Below, piece by piece: positions 27,179-35,531 of a stretch of DNA of 64,000 bases. The position numbers and the translations under genes were made by a program. Source of the DNA: Croceimicrobium sp965279135. GTDB taxonomy: Bacteria; Bacteroidota; Bacteroidia; Flavobacteriales; Schleiferiaceae. The stretch spans positions 1,178,001 through 1,242,000 of the forward strand of contig OZ257133.1 in the NCBI GenBank assembly GCA_965279135.1. The letters are read 5' to 3'. Below the pieces are notes generated by a model. It made no database searches and was not told where the DNA came from. It was given only the letters and a program-made list of their open reading frames with translations. Each line of letters begins with the position of its first letter. The stretch's first letter is position 1.

Positions 27179-27186
27179 TAAATTTG
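27179..27186 (+). promoter_or_regulatory. -7 promoter element for guaB
   Basis: TAAATTTG, 30 bases before the ATG at 27217. No purine riboswitch fold is apparent in the short leader. Confidence 0.5.
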
Positions 27187-27216
27187 CGCGCAATTTAATT
27201 CTAATTGCAGTACGCT

Positions 27217-28692
27217 ATGTCGACTTTCAGTGACAAGATCATGGGTGAAGGACTTACCTATGACGATGTACTTTTAGTACCCGCATATTCCCAAGTATTA
27301 CCTCGCGAAGTTGATCTGAGCAGCATGTTCACGCGCAACATTCGTTTAAAAGCTCCGATCATCTCGGCCGCTATGGATACCGTTACCGAAGCGACTATGG
27401 CAATCGCTATTGCGCAGGATGGTGGAATTGGGGTGCTTCATAAGAACATGACCATTGAGCAGCAAGCCGTAGAAGTGCGAAATGTAAAGCGTGCAGAAAG
27501 TGGAATGATCCTCGATCCTGTAACCTTACATGAATCGGCACTGGTGAGCGATGCAAAGAAGATGATGGCGGACTACCGAATCGGTGGAATTCCCATCGTA
27601 AATGAGGATAAGAAGCTGAAGGGAATTATCACCAATCGCGATTTACGTTTTGAGAAGAATGACGATCGTCCCTTAGCGGAGATTATGACCCGCGAAGGAT
27701 TGGTTACTACATTTGAAAATACTAGTCTTACGGAAGCGGAAGTGATCTTACAAAAGCATAAGATTGAGAAACTTCCTGTCGTAGATAAGGAAAACAATCT
27801 TATTGGCTTGATTACCTATCGCGACATTACCAAGTCGAACATAAAGCCTAATGCTAATAAGGATGATTATGGCCGCTTGCGTGTTGCAGCCGCGGTAGGG
27901 GTTACCCCAGACGTGTTAGACCGTGTTACTGCTTTAGTAGAGTCAAACGTGGATGCAGTGATCATTGATACCGCACACGGACATACTGCAGGGGTGGTAA
28001 ACGCTTTGAAAGCGGTTAAAAACAAATTTCCGAAGCTTGATGTAGTGGTAGGAAATGTGGCAACCGCAGAGGCCGCGCGTTACCTGGCTGATGCTGGTGC
28101 CGACGCAGTCAAAGTGGGGATCGGACCCGGATCTATTTGCACCACCCGCGTAGTTGCCGGTGTTGGTGTTCCTCAATTGACAGCAGTTATGGAAGCTCGT
28201 AAAGGTTTGGAAGGAACCGGAGTACCCCTAATTGCTGATGGTGGGGTTCGTTTTACCGGTGATATTGTAAAAGCCATTGCTGCTGGGGCAGATACCGTGA
28301 TGCTGGGATCTTTGTTAGCCGGTACCAAAGAAGCTCCGGGAGAAACGATTATTTATGAGGGTCGGAGATACAAGACCTACCGAGGCATGGGCTCTATAGA
28401 AGCGATGCAACAAGGCTCAAAGGATCGATATTTCCAGGACGTGGAAGATGATATTAAAAAACTGGTGCCAGAAGGAATAGTAGGAAGAGTTGCCTACAAG
28501 GGTGAAGTAGGAGAAGTGATGTATCAATTCATAGGAGGCCTTAGGGCTGGCATGGGATATTGTGGTGCCCCAGACATTGCTACCTTACAAAAAAATGGCA
28601 CTTTCGTACGCATTACCACGGCCGGAGTAAATGAGAGTCATCCACATGATGTTCATATTACTCGTGAATCACCAAATTATAGCCGTAAATAA
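27217..28692 (+). CDS. guaB: Inosine-5'-monophosphate dehydrogenase
   Basis: Oxidises IMP to XMP with NAD, the committed step of GMP synthesis. The 491-residue product begins with GEGLTYDDVLLVP and has two CBS domains at about 95-205. The catalytic cysteine is C308 in GPGSICTTR, and the flap region YRGMGSIEAM and the GRVAYKG region are present. I use the ATG at 27217; the in-frame TTG at 27205 is less likely. Downstream come envelope folding factors, 14 bases after its stop. Confidence 0.97.
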   Translation: MSTFSDKIMGEGLTYDDVLLVPAYSQVLPREVDLSSMFTRNIRLKAPIISAAMDTVTEATMAIAIAQDGGIGVLHKNMTIEQQAVEVRNVKRAESGMILDPVTLHESALVSDAKKMMADYRIGGIPIVNEDKKLKGIITNRDLRFEKNDDRPLAEIMTREGLVTTFENTSLTEAEVILQKHKIEKLPVVDKENNLIGLITYRDITKSNIKPNANKDDYGRLRVAAAVGVTPDVLDRVTALVESNVDAVIIDTAHGHTAGVVNALKAVKNKFPKLDVVVGNVATAEAARYLADAGADAVKVGIGPGSICTTRVVAGVGVPQLTAVMEARKGLEGTGVPLIADGGVRFTGDIVKAIAAGADTVMLGSLLAGTKEAPGETIIYEGRRYKTYRGMGSIEAMQQGSKDRYFQDVEDDIKKLVPEGIVGRVAYKGEVGEVMYQFIGGLRAGMGYCGAPDIATLQKNGTFVRITTAGVNESHPHDVHITRESPNYSRK

Positions 28693-28706
28693 ACTCTGTA
28701 ATTACA

Positions 28707-30683
28707 ATGATGAAGAAGTCTTTGCTAATTCTAAGCCTCTCACTGGTATGGGGCGGTTTACAAGCGCAATCAGAACTGGATAGAAAAGTGCTCTTTACCG
28801 TTGAAGATGATACGGTTACTGCAGAAGAGTACATGGCGGTTTATAATAAGAACCGAGATATTGGGGAAGAAATTGATCCCAAGACCCCTGAGGAGTATTT
28901 GGACCTCTATATCAACTTCAAGTTAAAAGTGCATGAAGCGAAGGAAATGGGCAAGGATACTATGCCTGCTTTCTTAAGAGAGTTTAAAAACTATAGGGAG
29001 CAACTTACCAAGCCTTATTTATCAGATAAGGACGTAACCAAGGAACTGATTCGTGAGGCTTACAGCAGAATGAAATATGATATTCGTGCTTCTCATATTA
29101 TGGTTTCACTTCCTAAGAATCCTACCCCTGAAGATACCTTGGCAGCCTACAATAAGATTAAAAGCTTAAAAGCTCAGATTGAGAATGGGGCTATATTCGA
29201 AGAAGTTGCCCAAACTTCCTCCGCCGATACCTACAGTGCCAAGAAGGGAGGGGATTTAGGGTTTTTCACCGTCTTCGATATGGTGTATCCTTTTGAAACT
29301 GCTGCTTATAAGACACGCATCGGTAAAATATCCGAACCTGTTCGCAGCCAATATGGATATCACATTGTGAAAACCACGGAACGTCGGGAGGCTCGAGGTA
29401 AAATCAAAGTCGCTCACTTGATGTTGATCGACAATGATAAAACCACCAACCAACAGAAGGAGGATGTTCGTACTAAGATCCAGGAGATTTATGGGATGCT
29501 TAAGGAAGGAGCTGATTTTAGAACTCTAGTAAAGCAGTATTCAGAGGATAAGAATTCGGTTCCTTTGGATGGAATTCTTGATGAATTTGGTATTAATAAG
29601 ATGTATCCCGAATTTGAGGATGCCGCTTTTGCTTTACAGGATAGCGGGGCTTTTACGGCTCCGGTGAAAACACCAGTTGGCTGGCATATAATCATGTTAG
29701 TTGATAAAATTGGGGTTCCTGAGTTTGATAAAGTAGAAGGCCGTATTCGCAATAAAGTTGAACGTGATGATCGTGCACGCCAGAGCCAGGTTTCAGTTAT
29801 GAGACGAATCAAAAAGGATTACAGCTTTAAGGAATATCCAAAGACCTTTAAGAGTCTGGTAGAGCAGGTGGATGAAAGCTTCATGGCTCGCGAGTTTAAA
29901 GTTCCGGCTAAGCTTCGTAGTGCCGATGCCACCGTATTTGAGTTCGAAGCTCATACCTATTCAGTAAAGGACGTGATGGAAATTGTGGCTGAGCGTCAGA
30001 GTCGTTATGGACGTGGTGGTAACATGCGAAACCAATTGTATCGCTTATTGAAAGACTATCAGGAAGAGGAGCTTTTAGCTTATGAAAAGAGCAAGCTCTC
30101 TGAGAAATATCCTGAATTCCGAAATCTGGAACGGGAGTATTTCGAAGGTATTCTACTCTTTGATCTTACCGAAGAAAAGGTGTGGAGAAAGGCTATGACC
30201 GATTCTACTGGTTTAGATCAATTCTTTAAGGCCAATCGCGATAAGTATCAGTGGGAGAAAAGATATCGGGTATATCTAGTAGACGCTATTGATAAGAAAA
30301 CTGCAAAGAAGGCAACTAAGAAATTAGCTAAGGGCCTTTCTCGTCAAAAAGTGATGGAGGATCTCAATATTGAATCTAAACTGAATCTCAATATTGACAG
30401 TGCATTAGCAGAAATGAGTCAGTTAGGTGAATGGAAAGACATAGTTGTAAGTAAAGGAGTTATTGGTAAAACCGAGATCATCGAGGTTAATGATCGCTAT
30501 AAGCAGGCTTTTATTCTGGATACTCAGGAGCCACGCGCCAAAGAGTTAAGTGAAGCCAGAGGAAGAGTGGTAAGCGATTACCAAAGCTATCTGGAGGAAC
30601 AATGGCTTAATGATTTAAAATCTCGCTATACCGTAAAGGTTAATAAGGACGTACTTGCTGAAGTTATAAAGGAGCTTGAATAG
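28707..30683 (+). CDS. Exported parvulin-type peptidylprolyl isomerase, two-domain
   Basis: A 658-residue periplasmic folding factor with a cleavable signal peptide (MMKKSLLILSLSLVWGGLQAQ). Two parvulin (rotamase) domains lie at about 125-225, starting DIRASHIMVSLP with GGDLGFFTVFDMVYPFE, and at about 230-340, starting KIKVAHLMLID and ending with PVGWHIIMLVD. The remaining 300 residues are a helical region without a motif I know. It resembles the PpiD/SurA group, which helps outer-membrane proteins fold. It is the first of three consecutive isomerase-type genes. The next start (TTG, 30676) lies inside its 3' end. Confidence 0.88.
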   Translation: MMKKSLLILSLSLVWGGLQAQSELDRKVLFTVEDDTVTAEEYMAVYNKNRDIGEEIDPKTPEEYLDLYINFKLKVHEAKEMGKDTMPAFLREFKNYREQLTKPYLSDKDVTKELIREAYSRMKYDIRASHIMVSLPKNPTPEDTLAAYNKIKSLKAQIENGAIFEEVAQTSSADTYSAKKGGDLGFFTVFDMVYPFETAAYKTRIGKISEPVRSQYGYHIVKTTERREARGKIKVAHLMLIDNDKTTNQQKEDVRTKIQEIYGMLKEGADFRTLVKQYSEDKNSVPLDGILDEFGINKMYPEFEDAAFALQDSGAFTAPVKTPVGWHIIMLVDKIGVPEFDKVEGRIRNKVERDDRARQSQVSVMRRIKKDYSFKEYPKTFKSLVEQVDESFMAREFKVPAKLRSADATVFEFEAHTYSVKDVMEIVAERQSRYGRGGNMRNQLYRLLKDYQEEELLAYEKSKLSEKYPEFRNLEREYFEGILLFDLTEEKVWRKAMTDSTGLDQFFKANRDKYQWEKRYRVYLVDAIDKKTAKKATKKLAKGLSRQKVMEDLNIESKLNLNIDSALAEMSQLGEWKDIVVSKGVIGKTEIIEVNDRYKQAFILDTQEPRAKELSEARGRVVSDYQSYLEEQWLNDLKSRYTVKVNKDVLAEVIKELE

Positions 30684-31551
30684 GACTTATCACATAATAT
30701 CTATTGCAAGTCTCCTGCTATTGGCAGGAGCTTGTGATTTTTTTAAGGGTATAGAAGATGAGGAGGATAATGGCCCGGCCGTAGCGAGGGTCTACGATTC
30801 CTATCTGTATCAAAGTGAACTGGATAAAGTGCTTCCTTCGAGTCTAAGCAAGGAAGACAGCATCAGTTTTGTGCAGAATTACATCAACGTTTGGGCTAAA
30901 AACGAGTTGATGATTTACAAGGCGGAGTTCAACTTAAGTGAGGAACAGAAGCAGTTTGAAGAACAGATCGAAAACTACCGCAATGACCTCCTTAAATTCG
31001 CATACCTCCAGAAATATGTAAGTGATCGGATAGACACGACCATCACTGATGCTGAAATCAAAACCTATTACGAAGAGAATCAGGAGAATTTTCAGCTAAA
31101 AGAGAATATCCTTCGTTTGCGCTATATATCGGTTCCTACTGATGCCCCCGATATTGAAGACCTAAAGGAACTATTTCAAAAGGCCAAAGAGGACTCAGAA
31201 GATCAACAGGAGCTTATCGACTATGCGCTAAGCTATGCGCGTAATTTTGCATTGGAAGATACAGCCTGGATAAACTTCCGAGATTTTCGTCGCCTAATTC
31301 CCATCCGCAGTTATAATCAGCAGGAATTCCTTTCACGGAATCAGTATGTGGAGATTGAGGATGATGGATTATTTTACCTTGCTGAAATAAGTGAGTACAA
31401 AATAAAAGATAACCCTTCTCCATTGGTCTATGTGCAGGATGTAATCAGAAATACTTTGCTGAATAAAAGGCGATTAACTCTGATTGCAGATTTGGAGAAA
31501 AACTTGTTAAACGACGCTTTAAAAAAGAAAGAATTTGAAACTTATCCCTAA
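30676..31551 (+). CDS. Lipoprotein related to peptidylprolyl isomerase/SurA chaperone family
   Basis: A 291-residue predicted lipoprotein with lipobox LAGAC (C20). The region about 40-150 resembles a SurA-type chaperone domain: helical, charged, with YLQKYVSDRIDTTITDAEIKTYYEEN cut into the usual 'TDAEIKTYYEEN' isomerase approach. A full parvulin catalytic domain is not clear, so it may be a chaperone only. No ATG precedes the signal peptide; the TTG at 30676, overlapping the previous stop, is the only sensible start. The position between two isomerase genes supports a role in outer-membrane protein assembly. Confidence 0.72.
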   Translation: MNRTYHIISIASLLLLAGACDFFKGIEDEEDNGPAVARVYDSYLYQSELDKVLPSSLSKEDSISFVQNYINVWAKNELMIYKAEFNLSEEQKQFEEQIENYRNDLLKFAYLQKYVSDRIDTTITDAEIKTYYEENQENFQLKENILRLRYISVPTDAPDIEDLKELFQKAKEDSEDQQELIDYALSYARNFALEDTAWINFRDFRRLIPIRSYNQQEFLSRNQYVEIEDDGLFYLAEISEYKIKDNPSPLVYVQDVIRNTLLNKRRLTLIADLEKNLLNDALKKKEFETYP

Positions 31552-32887
31552 AATCAGTTTCCTTATCATGCTCTTTAGCTTACCAGCTATCGCTCAGCCC
31601 AAACTGATCGATGGTGTGATTGCCCAGGTAGGTAAAGAGATTGTATTAAAGAGTGACCTTGATCAGTCGACTGAAGCGCAACGACGCCAGAGCCCGGCTA
31701 TTCAAATCAACGACTGCCAGGTTTTTGAGGATTTACTTCTGGAGAAGCTTTTGTTGCATCAAGCTGGCCTGGATTCTGTTGAAGTAAGTGAAGAGGAAGT
31801 TCAGGCCAATATTGATCGTAGAATCCAAGTATTCATTCAACAAATTGGCAGTCAGGCCAAATTGGAACAGTATTACGATAAATCGGTAGTGGAAATAAAA
31901 GAGGAGATGGCACCTCTAATTCGAAACCAGCTTACTGCCCAAAGGATGCTTCAGGAAATAAATGGCAGCGTTGAAATCACTCCATCTGAGGTTAGAGAGT
32001 TTTATGAGAGTATTCCTAAAGACAGCTTGCCTCTAATTAACGCCGAAGTTGAATATGCTGAGATTGTACTCTTCCCCGATGTGAGTCCAGAAGCAAAAGA
32101 AGAAGCGATTTCTAAACTGAAAGAAATAAAAGGCCGTATTGAAAATGGCTCTTCCTTTAGCACCATGGCCGTACTCTATTCAGAGGATCCCGGTAGTTCG
32201 AGAAATGGAGGAGAGTATAAAGGGATTAAGCGGGGTCAGTTTGTAAAGGAATTTGAGGCCGTTGCTTTTAACCTCGGACTAAACGAAATATCAGACCCTT
32301 TCCGCACCGAATATGGCTATCATATTGTTCAATTACAGAGAAAGATTGGTCAGGAGCTGGATTTACGACATGTACTCGTAAAGCCTAAGATTTCTGCAGA
32401 AAATCTGGAGGCGGCCAAAGTAACTTTGGATAGCATTCGAAGCGCTATTCTCATCGATTCAATCAGTTTTTCATTGGCAGCAGAGAAATTCTCAGATAGC
32501 GAGGAATCTCGACTAAACGGAGGAAGGGTGATGAACCCTCAAACCGGAGATAGTAAATGGGAGACCGGTCAATTGGATAAAAGCATTTTTTATGCCCTTC
32601 AAAGTATTGAGGAAGGAACCATGACCGAACCGGTATTCTTTCGCACCCCGGATGAAAAAGAGGGCTATAAGCTGCTTAGGTTAATTGATCGGTCGGAAGC
32701 GCATGAGGCCTCTATGGCAACCGATTATCAGCGCATTAAGCAGATTGCCCTGGCTAATAAAAAGCAAGAAATCCTGGAGGAATGGGTAAAAGAGAAGATT
32801 ACCGATACCTACGTGCGAGTTAACAATGAGAACCTGGGATGCACTTTCGAACGTAAATGGATCAATAATTCCTCCTATGCAGAATAA
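31535..32887 (+). CDS. surA: SurA-like periplasmic peptidylprolyl isomerase
   Basis: A 450-residue exported protein with signal peptide MKLIPKISFLIMLFSLPAIAQ. The SurA N-terminal chaperone domain follows (DGVIAQVGKEIVLKSDLDQ), then a first parvulin domain at about 170-270 (AEVEYAEIVLFP, FSTMAVLYSEDPGSS, YGYHIVQLQ) and a second at about 275-385 (LDLRHVLVKPKIS, EGYKLLRLID). SurA escorts beta-barrel proteins across the periplasm to the BAM complex. The start is a TTG at 31535 inside the upstream gene. The stop overlaps the MoxR start by 11 bases. Confidence 0.87.
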   Translation: MKLIPKISFLIMLFSLPAIAQPKLIDGVIAQVGKEIVLKSDLDQSTEAQRRQSPAIQINDCQVFEDLLLEKLLLHQAGLDSVEVSEEEVQANIDRRIQVFIQQIGSQAKLEQYYDKSVVEIKEEMAPLIRNQLTAQRMLQEINGSVEITPSEVREFYESIPKDSLPLINAEVEYAEIVLFPDVSPEAKEEAISKLKEIKGRIENGSSFSTMAVLYSEDPGSSRNGGEYKGIKRGQFVKEFEAVAFNLGLNEISDPFRTEYGYHIVQLQRKIGQELDLRHVLVKPKISAENLEAAKVTLDSIRSAILIDSISFSLAAEKFSDSEESRLNGGRVMNPQTGDSKWETGQLDKSIFYALQSIEEGTMTEPVFFRTPDEKEGYKLLRLIDRSEAHEASMATDYQRIKQIALANKKQEILEEWVKEKITDTYVRVNNENLGCTFERKWINNSSYAE

Positions 32888-33842
32888 TAGCAATGATGTA
32901 GAATTGGTTAAGGAGCTGGGGCAGAAGTATCAGCAACTTAAATCGGAGATTGGAAAAGTTATTATTGGTCAGGATGAAGTAATTCACCTTTTATTGCTCT
33001 CTGTATTCTGTAAGGGGCATTCCTTATTAGTCGGGGTACCAGGCTTGGCCAAAACACTATTGGTTAACACCGTTTCACAGGCCTTGGGTTTGAGCTTTAG
33101 AAGAATTCAGTTTACGCCGGATTTAATGCCATCGGATATTGTCGGAGCAGAAATCCTGGACGAGAATCGTCAATTTAAGTTTGTAAAAGGACCGCTTTTC
33201 GCCAATATCATTTTGGCAGATGAGATTAACCGTACTCCTCCGAAAACGCAGTCAGCGCTACTGGAGGCCATGCAAGAACGCTCCGTAACGGCGGCTGGAC
33301 ATACCTATCAAATGGCTAATCCATTTTTCGTTTTAGCCACTCAAAACCCTATCGAACAAGAAGGAACGTATCCATTACCAGAAGCTCAATTGGACCGTTT
33401 CATGTTTAACATTGAAGTAGGTTATCCCAGTTTCGAAGAGGAGGTAAACATTGTTAAAAACACCACTGCTGGGGTCGAGCAAGAGATTAAAGAGGTTTTA
33501 AGTATCGAAGAAATTCTCCGTTATCAAGCCCTTGTGCGTAAAATCCCGGTTAGTGATCATCTTTTCGAATATGCTATTCGTCTGGTACAGGCAACTAGAC
33601 CTAATACGGATATGGCCAAAGATGTAACCCGAGAATACCTGTCCTGGGGAGCTGGACCTCGCGCTTCCCAAAATCTTATTTTGGCAGCTAAGGCTCATGC
33701 GGCGTTGCAAGGTAAATTTAGTCCTGATGTAGAGGATATAATGGCGATTGCCAAGCCGATTTTAAGACATCGGATTGTTAAAAATTATCGTGCAGAAGCC
33801 GAGGGAATCAGTATTGAAAAGATCATTGAAGGCTTAGTATAA
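32877..33842 (+). CDS. MoxR family AAA+ ATPase
   Basis: A 321-residue AAA+ ATPase. Walker A is GVPGLAKT (53-60), Walker B ends in ILADEIN (112-118), followed by the family signature PPKTQSALLEAMQER and LATQNPIEQEGTYPLPEAQLDRF. The lid domain carries GAGPRASQNLILAAKA. MoxR proteins usually remodel complexes with a von Willebrand A-domain partner; no such partner gene is present in this window. The ATG at 32877, which overlaps the surA stop, is preferred to an ATG at 32826 lying deep in surA. Confidence 0.92.
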   Translation: MQNNSNDVELVKELGQKYQQLKSEIGKVIIGQDEVIHLLLLSVFCKGHSLLVGVPGLAKTLLVNTVSQALGLSFRRIQFTPDLMPSDIVGAEILDENRQFKFVKGPLFANIILADEINRTPPKTQSALLEAMQERSVTAAGHTYQMANPFFVLATQNPIEQEGTYPLPEAQLDRFMFNIEVGYPSFEEEVNIVKNTTAGVEQEIKEVLSIEEILRYQALVRKIPVSDHLFEYAIRLVQATRPNTDMAKDVTREYLSWGAGPRASQNLILAAKAHAALQGKFSPDVEDIMAIAKPILRHRIVKNYRAEAEGISIEKIIEGLV

Positions 33843-33870
33843 TTTGCCCTTAATTACTTTGGATAATTAG

Positions 33871-33878
33871 TAGCTTTG
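33871..33878 (+). promoter_or_regulatory. -7 promoter element for pyrG
   Basis: TAGCTTTG, 32 bases before the pyrG ATG. A TTG 24 bases further upstream (33844-33846) is a possible, slightly distant -33. Confidence 0.5.
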
Positions 33879-33910
33879 CGCCTCAGAAGCCAAAGCGGGT
33901 CTCCACTATT

Positions 33911-35530
33911 ATGCCATCAACGAAATACATATTTGTTACCGGAGGAGTAACCTCTTCCCTAGGAAAGGGAATTATTTCAGCCTCCCTAGCTACTCTTCTG
34001 CAATCCAGAGGTTACAGTGTAACCATCCAAAAATTGGATCCTTATATAAATATCGATCCCGGTACCCTTAACCCTTACGAGCATGGTGAATGTTACGTAA
34101 CCAATGACGGTGCTGAGACTGATCTGGATTTAGGTCATTACGAAAGATTTCTAAATCGCCCTACCTCTCAAGCCAATAACGTTACCACCGGTCGAGTATA
34201 CCAAACGGTAATCGAAAAGGAGCGTAGAGGAGATTATCTAGGTAAAACCGTACAGGTAATTCCACATATCACTGATGAGATTAAACGTCGCATTCAACTT
34301 TTGGGGAATACCGGTGAATTTGAAATCGTAATTACCGAGATAGGGGGTACTGTTGGTGATATTGAGGCTTTGCCGTATATCGAAGCAGTACGTCAGTTGC
34401 GCTGGGAATTAGGAGATGATAGCTTAGTGGTGCATTTAACTTTGGTGCCTTATTTGGCTGCTACGGGTGAAATGAAGACCAAGCCAACTCAACATTCCGT
34501 GCAAAAACTGCAGGAATCGGGGATTCAACCTGATGTACTGGTATGCCGGACTGAATATGACCTTGGTGAGGACATTCGTCGTAAGCTGGCTCTTTTCTGT
34601 AATGTGAAAAAAGAAGCGGTGGTGCAGAGTATCGATGCGGAAACTATTTATGCCGTTCCGATTTTAATGCGCAACCAACACCTCGACGAAGTTGTTTTAA
34701 ACCGACTCAGTCTTCCGGTAGAGGATAAGTTAGACCTGGTAAATTGGAAGGATTTCCTTTACAAGCTTCGTTTCCCTAAAAATGAGGTTGAAATTGGTCT
34801 AATCGGAAAGTATGTAGAGCTTAAGGATTCTTACAAGTCAATTGCGGAGGCATTCATACATGCTGGTGCGACTAATGAGACCAAGGTTAAAATTCGTTGG
34901 ATTCATTCAGAGAATCTTTCGAAAGATAGTATGGATAAAACCCTTGCCGGCTTAGACGGTATTTTGGTTGCCCCGGGTTTCGGTGAGAGAGGGTTTGATG
35001 GAAAGTTGGATGCGATACGCTATGCGCGTGAGCAAAAGGTTCCATTCTTAGGTATCTGCTTGGGTATGCAAGCGGCTGTTATAGAGTATGCTCGCAATGT
35101 ACTTGGTTTTAAGGGTGCCAATAGCACTGAAATGGATCCGAGTACTGAGTATCCCGTAATCGACCTAATGGAAAGTCAGAAATCCGTAACGGAGAAGGGT
35201 GGTACCATGCGTTTAGGGGCCTGCGATTGTAAGCTGGATAAGAAATCCATTGCCTACGAGGTCTATCGTCGTGAAATGATCAGCGAACGTCATCGTCATC
35301 GCTTTGAGTTCAATAATAAATACCTTGAGGACTATACCAAAGGGGGATTGGTTGCCACCGGAATGAATCCGGATATGGATTTGGTGGAAATTGTAGAATT
35401 AAAAGATCATCCCTGGTTCATGGGCGTACAATTCCATCCGGAATACAAAAGTACTGTTGCCAATCCTCATCCGCTCTTTGTCAATTTTGTAGCCGCTGCT
35501 TTGAAATACAGCGAGAACGTAAATTCTTGA
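33911..35530 (+). CDS. pyrG: CTP synthase
   Basis: Converts UTP to CTP using glutamine nitrogen and ATP. The 539-residue product has the synthetase domain beginning with FVTGGVTSSLGKGI and containing KLDPYINIDPGT. The class I glutamine amidotransferase domain (about 300-535) has the nucleophile C383 in GICLGMQ and the catalytic histidine/glutamate pair in GVQFHPEYKS. Length and motifs are complete. yidC starts one base after the stop. Confidence 0.98.
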   Translation: MPSTKYIFVTGGVTSSLGKGIISASLATLLQSRGYSVTIQKLDPYINIDPGTLNPYEHGECYVTNDGAETDLDLGHYERFLNRPTSQANNVTTGRVYQTVIEKERRGDYLGKTVQVIPHITDEIKRRIQLLGNTGEFEIVITEIGGTVGDIEALPYIEAVRQLRWELGDDSLVVHLTLVPYLAATGEMKTKPTQHSVQKLQESGIQPDVLVCRTEYDLGEDIRRKLALFCNVKKEAVVQSIDAETIYAVPILMRNQHLDEVVLNRLSLPVEDKLDLVNWKDFLYKLRFPKNEVEIGLIGKYVELKDSYKSIAEAFIHAGATNETKVKIRWIHSENLSKDSMDKTLAGLDGILVAPGFGERGFDGKLDAIRYAREQKVPFLGICLGMQAAVIEYARNVLGFKGANSTEMDPSTEYPVIDLMESQKSVTEKGGTMRLGACDCKLDKKSIAYEVYRREMISERHRHRFEFNNKYLEDYTKGGLVATGMNPDMDLVEIVELKDHPWFMGVQFHPEYKSTVANPHPLFVNFVAAALKYSENVNS

Positions 35531-35531
35531 A

